From FEN-1139 sp038207155 (GTDB lineage Bacteria > Myxococcota_A > Polyangia > Polyangiales > Polyangiaceae): a stretch of 64,000 nucleotides of DNA. The first letter of the stretch is position 1. Every line of letters begins with the position of its first letter. Below, in pieces: positions 8,848 through 17,940 of this stretch. The stretch spans positions 62,001 through 126,000 of the forward strand of contig JBBRAB010000010.1 of assembly GCA_038207155.1 (NCBI GenBank), written 5' to 3'. The position numbers and the translations under genes were made by a program. The notes beneath the pieces were generated by a model. The model did not search any database and had not been told where the DNA came from. It worked only from the letters and a program-made list of their open reading frames with translations.

Positions 8848-9786
8848 CTAGGGCGCAGGGTCGGCGGCGGCGTCCGGCGCAGGGTTGCCGCTGACGCTCG
8901 TGGCAACCTCGGGCTCGCGGACTTCTGGCTCCGGTGTCGGGGCGTGAGCGTCTTGCGAACTTGGGCCTGGCTCGCCTGTCGCGGTACTGCTCGTGTCCCC
9001 TCCGCGAGCACCCGGTTTGCTGCGCGGGGCTTCACCCGGTCGGGCGTAGTCGATCCAGTACCCCGCTTGCTCACGCACATCGAGGTGGACGAAGCTCGAG
9101 TTCGGGTAGTAGCCGACACCAACATTTTCGAGCGTGCGCAGGTAGTCGCGTACGACCTCGTTGGGTACCCCAATCACGCTGAAGTCACAGGCGCGCCCCT
9201 GGGGATGCTTGGATTCCTCGACCCAGGAAGTGGTGCGGTAACCACTAACGATCCGGAGCTGACGTCCGCCGAACGCATCGCTCACCTTGCCGAGCAGGGC
9301 GAGCAGGCGCGCATCGATTCTCAGATCATGCCGAGGCCATCCGAGTACCAGCGAGGCTGCGGCCGCACCTTTAGGAAGCAGTTTGCCTTGGCGTGTCGTG
9401 AGCTGTCCTTCCCACACGCCGTGAAAACCCATCAGCTTTACCCAGCCACGCTTGACGGCGGGCTTCTGATAGCGCTTGTAGGACGGTCCCCCCGTAGGAA
9501 ATGGGCTGCTCGATGCATGGACGGTGCGTCCGCGTTCGGTAGGAGGCTCGGGGGCATTGCGACGCTCGCTGGGGGGAATCACCAGGTGTTGCCCCGGGTG
9601 CAGGCGCTCATTGCGCCGAAGCGCGTTGGCCTCGCACAGGGCTTCAACGCTGACGCCGTAGCGCCGAGCGATGGCACCGAGTCGTTGCCCGGACTGGACG
9701 ACATGCTCACGGCCCTCGGCGTGGGCCGGGGACACCAGTAGTAACCCCACTACGAGGACGAGCCGGGGAGCTAGCCAGGGCAGCAT
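8848..9786 (-). CDS. Exported LysM + YcbK/M15-type (DUF882) cell-wall peptidase
   Basis: 312 residues with a signal peptide (VLVVGLLLVSPAHAEGREH). A LysM domain follows at about 28-75 (HVVQSGQRLGAIARRYGVSV, ending HPGQHLVIPP), then a DUF882/YcbK-like M15 metallopeptidase domain at about 105-245. The zinc site is visible as SGYRTTS, SKHPQGRACDFSV (HxxGxxxD) and SFVHLDVR. The family trims or cross-link-edits peptidoglycan peptides. The last 60 residues are a low-complexity Pro/Glu/Ala tail. It lies downstream of the ABC-F gene on the same strand, separated by 77 bp with a small GC-rich hairpin, so it is probably independent. Confidence 0.85.
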   Translation of the reverse strand: MLPWLAPRLVLVVGLLLVSPAHAEGREHVVQSGQRLGAIARRYGVSVEALCEANALRRNERLHPGQHLVIPPSERRNAPEPPTERGRTVHASSSPFPTGGPSYKRYQKPAVKRGWVKLMGFHGVWEGQLTTRQGKLLPKGAAAASLVLGWPRHDLRIDARLLALLGKVSDAFGGRQLRIVSGYRTTSWVEESKHPQGRACDFSVIGVPNEVVRDYLRTLENVGVGYYPNSSFVHLDVREQAGYWIDYARPGEAPRSKPGARGGDTSSTATGEPGPSSQDAHAPTPEPEVREPEVATSVSGNPAPDAAADPAP

Positions 9787-9833
9787 CGTGGCTCCAGGTT
9801 AACGCGTGGCAGCCGGTCGGCAAAGGAAATTGT

Positions 9834-9849
9834 AATTGGCCGCCCGGCC
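9834..9849 (-). repeat. 16-bp hairpin element, copy 1
   Basis: On the minus strand this reads GGCCGGGCGGCCAATT, a 5-bp perfect stem with a 2-nt loop, just after the ABC-F stop codon. The identical 16-mer occurs on the plus strand at 43765-43780. It may act as a weak terminator for the ABC-F gene. There is no long T-run here. Confidence 0.4.
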
Positions 9850-9863
9850 GTCTGAGGCGAGGC

Positions 9864-11816
9864 TCAGGCTTCGGCCGCGAGCTCTGCCTCAAGCTGGGAA
9901 AGTTCCCCCTCCAGCGCTTCCCAATCGGCCAGGGCTGAGTGGATTCCGGTGCGCAGCTCGTCCTCGCGCTGCTTGCACTGCATGAGCTCAGGCTGGGTCG
10001 TGCGCTCGAAAAAGCCCGGTACGGCGTAGGCGGCCTCGACCGCGGCGAGCTGCTCCTCGAGGGTAGACACCGACGCCAGTGCGGCATCCCGGCGTGCGGG
10101 AAGCGCCTTGAATCGGTTGCGTTTCTTCTTGAGATCCTCGCGCGCGCTCTGGACGCGCTCGCGCTCCTCGAGGCGCTCGGTCTGCTCTTGCGACTTGGCC
10201 TCTCGGGCCCGCATCAGGGCCAGATCCCCGTCCAGGTGATCGTCGCCGCATTGCGCCAGGTACTCGTCGTAGCTGCCCGGAAAATCCCGGCGACCCTCCG
10301 GAGTGAGCTCAAGGACTCGCGTTGCGAGCTCGGAGACGAACCAGCGGTCATGCGAGACGAAGACCACCGTGCCGTCAAACTCCTTCAGTGAGCGGACTAG
10401 GGCCTCAATCGCCTCAATGTCGAGATGGTTGGTGGGTTCATCGAGCACGAGCACATTGGGGCGCTCGGCGATCAGCTTACCGAACACCAGGCGCGCGGCT
10501 TCGCCCCCGGAGAGCGCGCCGATCGTCTTGTTGGCGTCGTCACCGCTGAACAACACCTGTCCGAGGCGACCGCGAACCTGGGATTCGGGTTCCGTTGGAC
10601 AGAGGCCCCAAAGCCACGAGAGCAGTCCGCGCTGGGGTTCATTCAGCAAATCCCTGTGATCCTGAGCGAAGTAGCCAACGCGCGTCTCATGACCCCAGGT
10701 GAAAGCTCCCTGATCGGCGGTCAAGTGCGACACCAGTACCTTGAGCAGAGTCGACTTGCCAATGCCGTTGGGCCCGATTACCGCCACCCGCTCACCGCGG
10801 CGAACCGTCAGCGAAACGTCGGTCAGTACGCGGTTTTCGCCGTAGCTCTTGCCAAGCTTGTCTACGGTGAGGACATCCCGCCCGCTCGGACGCAGGGGCT
10901 CGAACTTCAGGTAGGGGTGCCGTCGGGAGCTCTTGGGCAGCTCCTCAATATCGATCTTCTCGACCTGCTTGAGGCGACTCTGGGCTTGGCGCGCCTTGGT
11001 CGCTTTGTAACGAAAGCGTTCGATAAAGGCGAGCTTGTCGGCGACGATTTTCTCCTGTCGCGCGATCTCAGCTTCCTTCTGCAGACGGACACTCTTTTTC
11101 TGCTGCTCGAAAGCGGTGTAGTTGCCCGTGTAGGCCGTCACGGTGCCGTAGTCCACGTCGAGGATGTGGGTGGTCACCTGATCGAGAAAGCGGCGATCAT
11201 GGGAGATAATGACCGCGCAGCCCTCGTAGCTACCGAGGAACTTCTCAAGCCAGCGAATGCTCAAGATGTCGAGATGGTTGGTCGGTTCATCGAGCAGCAG
11301 CAGATCCGTACGCGCCACCAGCACCTGCGCCAGCTGCACGCGCAGCTTGAAACCGCCTGACAGGGTGGACAGCGCGCGTTCGTGAGAGCTGGTGGGAATA
11401 CCAAGGCCAGCGAGCACTGAGCTTGCTCGCGAGCGCAGCGTGTAGCCGCCCTCGCCGCGGATCTGTTCCTCTAGCTCGGCAACGCGCGACGGATCGGGGG
11501 AGCTCTCCTCTGCGAGTCGATGCTGCTCCTCGAGCAGCGGCCAGGCCGGGTCTGCCATCATCGCGAGCTCAATGACTTGCTTGTCGTCGTCGATGTAGCG
11601 GTCCTGCCGGAGCACTCCGATGCTCAGCTGCCGTGGCATGATGAACTGCCCGTCGCTGGCGAGCTCGTCACCCGAGAACAGCCGGAGCAGCGTGGTCTTA
11701 CCTGACCCATTGGCCCCCACGAGACCATAGCGAGCTTGGGGCGACAGCTCGAAGCTTGCGCCCTCGAACAAGGTACGAGCGCCGTAGGACTTGGCTAAAC
11801 CAGTTGCCGTGATCAT
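9864..11816 (-). CDS. ABC-F family ATPase (ribosome-associated translation factor type)
   Basis: About 650 residues from ATG 11816, where the family N-terminus MITATGLAKSYGARTLFEGA begins; the frame stays open 14 codons further upstream. It has two ABC cassettes without membrane segments. NBD1 has Walker A GANGSGKTTL, signature LSGGFKLRVQLAQ and Walker B LLLLDEPTNHLD. NBD2 has GPNGIGKSTL, LSGGEAARLVFGKL and VLVLDEPTNHLD. Between them lies the Arg/Lys-rich linker (about residues 245-305) that ABC-F proteins insert toward the ribosomal P-site tRNA. The C-terminal 100 residues are a charged coiled coil, as in Uup/YdiF-like members. Whether it is housekeeping or antibiotic-protective cannot be decided. 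Confidence 0.93.
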   Translation of the reverse strand: MITATGLAKSYGARTLFEGASFELSPQARYGLVGANGSGKTTLLRLFSGDELASDGQFIMPRQLSIGVLRQDRYIDDDKQVIELAMMADPAWPLLEEQHRLAEESSPDPSRVAELEEQIRGEGGYTLRSRASSVLAGLGIPTSSHERALSTLSGGFKLRVQLAQVLVARTDLLLLDEPTNHLDILSIRWLEKFLGSYEGCAVIISHDRRFLDQVTTHILDVDYGTVTAYTGNYTAFEQQKKSVRLQKEAEIARQEKIVADKLAFIERFRYKATKARQAQSRLKQVEKIDIEELPKSSRRHPYLKFEPLRPSGRDVLTVDKLGKSYGENRVLTDVSLTVRRGERVAVIGPNGIGKSTLLKVLVSHLTADQGAFTWGHETRVGYFAQDHRDLLNEPQRGLLSWLWGLCPTEPESQVRGRLGQVLFSGDDANKTIGALSGGEAARLVFGKLIAERPNVLVLDEPTNHLDIEAIEALVRSLKEFDGTVVFVSHDRWFVSELATRVLELTPEGRRDFPGSYDEYLAQCGDDHLDGDLALMRAREAKSQEQTERLEERERVQSAREDLKKKRNRFKALPARRDAALASVSTLEEQLAAVEAAYAVPGFFERTTQPELMQCKQREDELRTGIHSALADWEALEGELSQLEAELAAEA

Positions 11817-12555
11817 CGTGAGCGGGCGGAGTGTGATCACGAACCGGGGGACATTCAATGCCTCAGTCGCAACTGGGCTTGAGAGCCGAGCAATTGCACG
11901 TGCATTGGGTTCGGCATGCCGGCGTTCGGCAAACTGCCGCGCCAGTGCGGGGGACTCCGCTCCCCGGACGCCTTCGAATCCGACGGGCAGTATTGTAGCT
12001 CACAATGTCGCTCAGCTAGGGTGCCTAAATGCGAAAAAATCGTCGCCGAAAACCGACTTTGGCGTTGTCAGTTTCGGACCGACATTGTCTAGAATTATCG
12101 AGGATTATTGATGAAAGCAGCTTGACGAGAGGTGAGGGAGGAACTATCTTCAAGTCTAAGGTTGCTCCTACCCGCGAGACCTCAGCGGCCGACACGCCAA
12201 CGGCGAAAACGTAAATACCCTTCTCAGGGTAATTCAAGACGGTGACAGCAGGTCCAAGGTAGGGGCGATCGTGACCGAAGTTCAGCAGAGAAAAGGAGGC
12301 AGATCTGCAAGCCGAGAGTTGCCCATGGCGCTCAGGGTGTGATTCGGATGCAGTCCTTCCAGTGCGCGGATTAACGAGCAAACAATCCAAAGCTGCCAAA
12401 ACACGGTTAACACCGTGATCTAGCCCCTCCCCCAGTGGTTGCGGGCAGACCCAGAACCTGGCGGGCAATGTCGACGACCTCGAGGCGTTGATGTTTGACC
12501 CGCCAGGGAACTTTTGTGCGTCTGCGATTCGAGTCAAACGGGCTAGCGTTGCTCT
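11817..12555. other. Long intergenic region, locally AT-richer
   Basis: 740 bp without a convincing gene. From about 12000 to 12250 the sequence is visibly richer in A and T than its surroundings (for example AAATGCGAAAAAAT and GAATTATCGAGGATTATTGATG). Both strands carry open frames (plus 12029-12214; minus 12025-12537), but neither has a clear ribosome-binding site or host-like codon use. It separates the minus-strand ABC-F gene from the plus-strand MgtC-like gene and so should include promoters for both. It could be decayed foreign DNA. Confidence 0.5.
12029..12214 (+). CDS. Possible small ORF of atypical composition
   Basis: 61 codons from ATG 12029 to TAA, opening MRKNRRRKPTLALSV and containing DRHCLELSRIIDESSLTRGE. 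Codons are AT-rich compared with neighbours, and only a weak GGGTG lies upstream. A basic N-terminus followed by a short amphipathic stretch is all that can be seen. No family was recognised. It may be a remnant of transferred DNA or not a gene. Confidence 0.2.
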   Translation: MRKNRRRKPTLALSVSDRHCLELSRIIDESSLTRGEGGTIFKSKVAPTRETSAADTPTAKT

Positions 12556-13842
12556 ATGGATCTGAAGCTTCTTGAGTCCCTAGCAACAGCGCTCTTCATC
12601 GGAGCTCTGATTGGCGTGGAACGTACACGTCATCAGCTGGAGGAGCAGTCGGGGTTCGCCGGGATCCGCACGTTCATCCTCTACGCTGAGCTTGGTGCTC
12701 TGCTGGGGTGGCTTTCGACCATTTGGCATTCGATGGTGCCGTTTGCGACCGGCTTCGTTTGCCTCAGTGCCTTGCTGGTGGCCGCCTACTTCGTTCAATT
12801 GCGAGTGCGCAGTGACGCCGCCGGCACCACCACCCAGACCGCCGCGCTGGTCGTGTTTATTCTGGGCGGCGTGACCACGATGGGTCATGCGCACGTCGCG
12901 ATGGCGGTCGGTATTGCGACCGCTGCCCTGCTCGCGATGAAGAAAGCACTGCACGACGCGGTCGGGCGGATCAGTCACGTGGAGCTGCTCGCCACGCTTC
13001 GGCTGCTATTTGCCTCGTTCATCGTGCTGCCAATCTTGCCACGGCACGCCGTCGATCCCTGGGGAGCGCTCAATCCCCACAAGCTGTGGCTCCTGGTGAT
13101 CCTGATCTCGGCCCTGTCCATGGTGGGCTACGTTGCGGTGCGTCTCTTCGGTGCCGCGCGAGGGATCATCATTGCCGGAATTTTTGGTGGTCTCGTGTCG
13201 TCGACCGCGGTGTCTCTCACGTTTGCGCGCCAAAGTCAGGATGAGCCGGCCCGCAGTCGCACGCTCGCGGCAGGCACGCTGCTCGCCTGGACCGTGATGT
13301 TCGCGCGCGTGATCGTGTTGATCGCCATTCTGCGTTGGCAACTACTGCGGTTTGTCGCGCTCCCGCTGGTGGGCTTGGGCTTGGTCAACGGGGCATTCGC
13401 TGGCTGGGCGCTACTGCGGTCGGCACGCGCGGAGGGAACCAGCGGTCAGCTTTCGCGCGAGATTGCGCTTGAAAATCCGTTCAAGCTGCTGTCCGCCATC
13501 AAATTCGCGTTGGTGTTCGCGCTGGTGTTGCTGGCGACCAAGCTCGTCCAGCGTTACGTCCCGGGCGGCGGACTGTATTGGTTGTCAGCCCTGGCCGGCT
13601 CCACGGATGTCGACGCGATCGTGCTCAGTATCTCGGAGCTCGCCAAGCCGAATGGGACGATGGATCTGCTGCTCTCGCGCTCGGTCATCATCGCGGCCTG
13701 CGCCAACACGGTGGTCAAGTTCACCATGACGGCGGTGCTGGGTGCACGCGCGCTAGCGCGCGAGCTCGTGCCGGCAACCGGTCTGTTGATTGTCGGTAGC
13801 ATCGCGGCGCTGTTTTGGATGGGGACTCTCGGGCTGCGCTGA
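12556..13842 (+). CDS. MgtC/SapB-like + DUF4010 integral membrane protein
   Basis: 428 residues, almost all membrane helices (about 11-12). The first 130 residues match the MgtC/SapB family N-terminus: ATALFIGALIGVERTRHQ, EQSGFAGIRTFILYAELGAL and a later AAALLAMKKALH. The remainder matches DUF4010 (SALSMVGYVAVRLFGAARGI, GLVSSTAVSLTFARQS, GSTDVDAIVLSISELA). This two-domain arrangement is common in bacteria but its function is not established. MgtC itself is linked to growth in low Mg2+ and to ATP synthase inhibition. It is monocistronic here, with a probable start at the ATG after the AT-rich spacer. Confidence 0.85.
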   Translation: MDLKLLESLATALFIGALIGVERTRHQLEEQSGFAGIRTFILYAELGALLGWLSTIWHSMVPFATGFVCLSALLVAAYFVQLRVRSDAAGTTTQTAALVVFILGGVTTMGHAHVAMAVGIATAALLAMKKALHDAVGRISHVELLATLRLLFASFIVLPILPRHAVDPWGALNPHKLWLLVILISALSMVGYVAVRLFGAARGIIIAGIFGGLVSSTAVSLTFARQSQDEPARSRTLAAGTLLAWTVMFARVIVLIAILRWQLLRFVALPLVGLGLVNGAFAGWALLRSARAEGTSGQLSREIALENPFKLLSAIKFALVFALVLLATKLVQRYVPGGGLYWLSALAGSTDVDAIVLSISELAKPNGTMDLLLSRSVIIAACANTVVKFTMTAVLGARALARELVPATGLLIVGSIAALFWMGTLGLR

Positions 13843-13911
13843 GCCCGCGGCAACCTGCGGGTTTCCCCCTGGGATGTGCGGAGCGAGCGCTTCGTGATAG
13901 GACGGGGCGTT

Positions 13912-16900
13912 ATGAGGACCCCTTCCCGTTCGTCGACCACCACGTCGCTCCTCGGTCTACTCGTCCTCGCCTCCTGCGGCAGTCCGCCAGCGGTCAAGTC
14001 GGCGCCGGCAGCGAGCGCCTCTGCCGTCGGCTCCGCCGTTCCGACAGCATCCACTGCGCCCGCGCGGTCCGGTGATGTTCAGCGGCTTGGCTCAGTGCCT
14101 CCGACGGTGCATGAGGAGGTAACGCTGACGCATGTGGCGACGCAGTCCACGGTCAAGGTGGACTATCTCGCTTTGCAGGTCCCCGACGATGCGTCCCTCA
14201 CGCTACTCGGCGAGCGGTTTGCTGTGCTCGACTCGACGGGGCAAGAACTCGAGGCTGCTCTCTCAAAGCCGAAACCCTCTCAGCCGCATTGGTGGCTGCT
14301 CGTTCGTGTGAGCAAGGGCGCCCCGGTGCCCACGCGACTCTCGCTCGTTGAGGGCAAGACCGACTACCCAGAGCCTGGAGTAATCGTGCCAGTTCGGGTC
14401 GTGGAAAACCCGAACCCCGCCAAGTCGGCGGTGCTCCAGTCCGACTTTGCTGATGCTTGGCGCGGCGATCTGCTTCCGGGGGAACCGTTTGCCTCATTTG
14501 CCGAGGCGCGGGTGAAACTGGTGCTCGGGCGACGAACGCCGGTCGCGACGAAACCGGCGCGTGCCGGGCGCTCGGCACCACTGCGACGAGATTTCGGAAT
14601 CGAGGTACCCGAGCCGAGCGTTCCGACAGACACGGACCTGCGGGAATGGATGGACTTTTTTTCCGGAGGCTCGGCGATCGAGTCTGCTCTCGCGCTCAGG
14701 CGCGGGTTGGGCGTCAGTTCAGCCAAGTTCAAGGAGACCGTCGAGCTCAGCAAGATTGCGGGCGTCACGCGCGTGCCGCGCGACTACGCGGGGCTGAAGG
14801 TCGCGGGCGCCTCGCCGTTTCGCGCCTTTCCACTGGCGGCGTACGTCCCGAACGACGCGGTGGTCGTGGAGTTTGCGTCGTTCCGTGATGCGCTCGAGTT
14901 GCCCAAACGGCTGGAGGAGCGGCTTGGCCTGCTCTCTCAAGTCGCGCAGCGCGCTGCCGGTCGCGATAACTGGCAGAAACGCCTGATCGCCCCGCTGGGG
15001 CTGGAAATCGGGCAACTCGCGAAAATCTTCGGTGATCAAGTGGTGGGGGCTACGGCGTTGGCGGTCACCGATCCCTGGCTCAAGGAGGGTACCGACGCGA
15101 CGTTGCTGCTTGAGGTGCGCAATGAGGCGGCACTCGACGCCGCGCTTGGACTTCAGCTCGCTGGTACCGTCGGTGCCCATGGACCGTCCGCCAACTCAAC
15201 TAGCGAGCGGATGGGCCAGCAGGTCACCAGCTATCGCTCCGCGGATGGGGCCATCCAGCGACACGAGGTCAAGCTGAAGGGCGTGCGGGTACTGTCCAAT
15301 TCGCTCGCTGCCTTGGACCGAGTCCTCTCGGTTGCCGCGGGCAAGCACGGCGCCCTGGCTAGCTCTCCCGACTACCGCTACGCGCGCTCACTGCGTCCCT
15401 TTGACGCCAAGCAGGAGCAGGCGTTTGCCTTTTTTGGGGATGGCTTCGTGGAGCGGATCACCGGACCGCGCGCAAGAATCCTAGAGTCTCGTCGGGTGCG
15501 GGCCCGCCAGGAGCTCCGTCTGGTGGACTATGCGGCGCTGCTCTACGGACGCATGGAGGGAACCTTCCCTGCTTCCACTGAAGAGATGCTCAAGTCAGGT
15601 TGGCTCAAGCCAGGTGATCTGACTCACTTTGACGGTAGTGCGATCAGTTGGGACCGCAGCCAGGGTGCGAGCAGTCACTGGGGCACGGCTCGCCGACTGT
15701 TGCCGATCGCCGAGCTTGAGCTGACTCGGGTGGATCCGCGCGAAGAGTTGGCATATCGGGGGTTTCGCGAGTCCTACGAGTCCTCGTGGAACCAGCGGCT
15801 CGATCCGATGGCCCTGACGTTCACGCGAAGTGAGCGTTCGGAGGCCATCGAGTTCTCCCTACGGGTCTTGCCACTGAATCCGAACTCCAACTTTCGCCGC
15901 GAGCTGGACCAGCTGCTTCACTTTGCCAAGGACACGACCTTGAGTTTGGGCGGTAGCAACGAGGGCCTAGGGGTGACCGTCGCCACGAGCGCACTTTCGT
16001 CCCTTCGGACGAAGGGAGAGATGCTGTTGCTCGGATTGTCGGAATCTGGTCGCGACCGACCGGGACTCGCGTTCATCGGCGATTGGCTGCGCATCGGGAT
16101 TGAGGACGATCCCAGCCTGTGGAACGAAGCCCTACGGGAGCGCGAAGTTCCCACGATACCGACCAAGGAGAGCGCGCGGGAATCAGGGCACCTGGAGCGC
16201 CTGCTCACGGACCTTCCCGCTTGGGTTGAGGTTCAAGTCACCAGTAAGTCGTTCACGAATCTCACGCTCCTGACACTGCGCAAGACGCTCACGAGCGATG
16301 GGGCCGGCCCCCTCTGGAAGGCGAGTGAACCCCACGCGGGAGTGGCGATCACGAGCGTCACTGTTCACAGTGATGCTGGGGACACCTGGACGCCCACCTT
16401 ACACTACGCGATCGTCAAGGACGTGCTCGTCGCGAGTCTGAGTCGAACCGCGCTCACCCATCGCATCGACGCGATTCTGAGCGGAAAGGTGCCGACGGTC
16501 ACCACTCGGGAACACTCCCCCGCGCAAGCCGCGGTGGATTTGACTCCAAGCCCCGGCGGTTGGTGGTCGCGACTCGCTCGCGGCTACATCGATCGGTCCG
16601 CAGTCGATGCGCATCGGCACACCTGCGATGCCTTGCGGGTGCTGGCTCACGCGCACGTGAGCGAACTCGGCCTTGGTAAGAGCGAGCTGGAGCAGCGCTT
16701 TTTTGGAGTGGAATTGACTTCTCCCTATGGCGCTGGAGCTAGCTTTGACCAGGGTGAATGCAAGCACCCGCTGTTCGGGTCTTCGCTATCGCCCACGGTG
16801 TTCTCGGTCGACGCGGCCAGCGAGCTGCATCGCGCGGTCGAGGCGGTCGGTTCGATGCGCTACCAGTTTGGTATCGAGCCTCGCGGCGAGGAGCGGGAAC

Positions 16901-16950
16901 TCTGGCTGAGCGGCAGCCTGCGTCCAGCCGGAGGACACCTCGGCAAGTGA
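13912..16950 (+). CDS. Very large lipoprotein of unknown function
   Basis: 1012 residues from ATG 13912, which opens on a lipoprotein signal ending LLGLLVLASCGSPP (lipobox LASC). A GTG-type start 36 bp upstream is less likely. After the Cys comes a Ser/Ala/Pro-rich tether, then at about residues 300-550 a region (AYVPNDAVVVEFASFRDALE, and a later DQVVGATALAVTDPWLKEG) that faintly recalls DUF3352-type proteins. The rest is mixed alpha/beta with no motif I recognise. The stop overlaps the rsmE GTG start by 3 bp, so the two are co-translated even though their jobs look unrelated. It is likely anchored to an outer or inner membrane. Confidence 0.7.
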   Translation: MRTPSRSSTTTSLLGLLVLASCGSPPAVKSAPAASASAVGSAVPTASTAPARSGDVQRLGSVPPTVHEEVTLTHVATQSTVKVDYLALQVPDDASLTLLGERFAVLDSTGQELEAALSKPKPSQPHWWLLVRVSKGAPVPTRLSLVEGKTDYPEPGVIVPVRVVENPNPAKSAVLQSDFADAWRGDLLPGEPFASFAEARVKLVLGRRTPVATKPARAGRSAPLRRDFGIEVPEPSVPTDTDLREWMDFFSGGSAIESALALRRGLGVSSAKFKETVELSKIAGVTRVPRDYAGLKVAGASPFRAFPLAAYVPNDAVVVEFASFRDALELPKRLEERLGLLSQVAQRAAGRDNWQKRLIAPLGLEIGQLAKIFGDQVVGATALAVTDPWLKEGTDATLLLEVRNEAALDAALGLQLAGTVGAHGPSANSTSERMGQQVTSYRSADGAIQRHEVKLKGVRVLSNSLAALDRVLSVAAGKHGALASSPDYRYARSLRPFDAKQEQAFAFFGDGFVERITGPRARILESRRVRARQELRLVDYAALLYGRMEGTFPASTEEMLKSGWLKPGDLTHFDGSAISWDRSQGASSHWGTARRLLPIAELELTRVDPREELAYRGFRESYESSWNQRLDPMALTFTRSERSEAIEFSLRVLPLNPNSNFRRELDQLLHFAKDTTLSLGGSNEGLGVTVATSALSSLRTKGEMLLLGLSESGRDRPGLAFIGDWLRIGIEDDPSLWNEALREREVPTIPTKESARESGHLERLLTDLPAWVEVQVTSKSFTNLTLLTLRKTLTSDGAGPLWKASEPHAGVAITSVTVHSDAGDTWTPTLHYAIVKDVLVASLSRTALTHRIDAILSGKVPTVTTREHSPAQAAVDLTPSPGGWWSRLARGYIDRSAVDAHRHTCDALRVLAHAHVSELGLGKSELEQRFFGVELTSPYGAGASFDQGECKHPLFGSSLSPTVFSVDAASELHRAVEAVGSMRYQFGIEPRGEERELWLSGSLRPAGGHLGK

Positions 16951-17702
16951 ACCGAATCCTCGTTCAACCCTGGGCGCTCGACGCAGCTCGCCGGACGCGC
17001 ACTGAGCCACGGATTGCGCAGCATCTGGTGAAGGTGTTGCGCATCGAGGTCGGTCAAGTCCTGCGTGCCGCGTTGGTCGGGCAGGGCACCTGCGACGCCG
17101 AGGTCGTGAACTTGTCCGGCGCAGAGGTGGAGCTGCAGCTTGGCGAAGTAACTCCCGTAGCGCGACCGAGGCTCTCGCTCGTGCTTGCGGTGCCCCGCCC
17201 CAAGGCGCTGTCACGCGCGGTGCAGGTGGCAGCATCCTTCGGCCTGCGCGAGCTATGCCTTCTCAACACCTGGCGCGTCGACGCTAGCTATTTTCAGAGT
17301 CACAAATTGAGCCCGGCCGCCCTGGAAATCGACGCCCTGCTCGGCTGTGAGCAGGGCTGCCAGGTGCATCCACCCGTCATCTCTGTGCACCGTTACTTTT
17401 CTGAGTTCGTTGAAACGGTGCTGCGGGCTCGCCGCAGAAGCGAGCCCGAGCGGCGTTGGGTCGTGGCCCATCCCGGCGCTCCTGAGGGTCTGGAACGAGT
17501 CGCACCTGAGGGGGATCGAGTCGCCACCACCCTGGTGCTGGGACCGGACGGTGGTTTCATCGAGCGCGAGCTGGAGACGTTTCGCAGTGCTGGAGCCCAG
17601 TTGGCCCATGGCGGTGCGGCGATCCTGCGCACGGAGGCTGCGGTGGCCGCGATGCTGAGCCAGCTGCAGCTGCTTGGGCGTTTGGTGCAGTCATCGGGCT
17701 AG
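16947..17702 (+). CDS. rsmE: 16S rRNA (uracil1498-N3)-methyltransferase
   Basis: 251 residues of the SPOUT family RsmE, which methylates U1498 of 16S rRNA with S-adenosylmethionine. The N-terminal PUA-like part runs from VNRILVQPWALDAARR. The trefoil-knot SAM site is TTLVLGPDGGFIERELETFR followed by LRTEAAVAAML, both diagnostic. The start is the GTG at 16947, whose last two bases form part of the preceding lipoprotein's TGA. Extending upstream would give an Arg-rich non-homologous N-terminus, so the overlap start is preferred. Confidence 0.92.
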   Translation: MNRILVQPWALDAARRTRTEPRIAQHLVKVLRIEVGQVLRAALVGQGTCDAEVVNLSGAEVELQLGEVTPVARPRLSLVLAVPRPKALSRAVQVAASFGLRELCLLNTWRVDASYFQSHKLSPAALEIDALLGCEQGCQVHPPVISVHRYFSEFVETVLRARRRSEPERRWVVAHPGAPEGLERVAPEGDRVATTLVLGPDGGFIERELETFRSAGAQLAHGGAAILRTEAAVAAMLSQLQLLGRLVQSSG

Positions 17703-17940
17703 CTGTGCTTGCGCGAGCGATGTCGCGTGTGGCTGGGACCGCGGCGACGCTCGCTGCTTGGCGGCCGACCGAGCCAAACACTCGCAAGTAGCAGTGAGGT
17801 GACATTCAACGGGCGGCCTCGGGGCCGAGGCGCTCCGAGCTTGCGCCAGGGGCAGGTGGACCGTACGTTCCGGCCGCGCTGCGCTTTTGTGCGGTTGCGA
17901 AATCGCCCGTATCAACCCTGTTTACTTGCGGAGCCACACC

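Noticed and set aside
12025..12537. 170-codon minus-strand frame in the long gap
   Set aside because: No ribosome-binding site, no recognisable motif, unusual composition; likely chance in non-coding DNA.
12519..12545. T-loop-like GATTCGAGTC suggesting a tRNA
   Set aside because: No matching acceptor, D or anticodon stems upstream; it lies within the leader of the MgtC-like gene.
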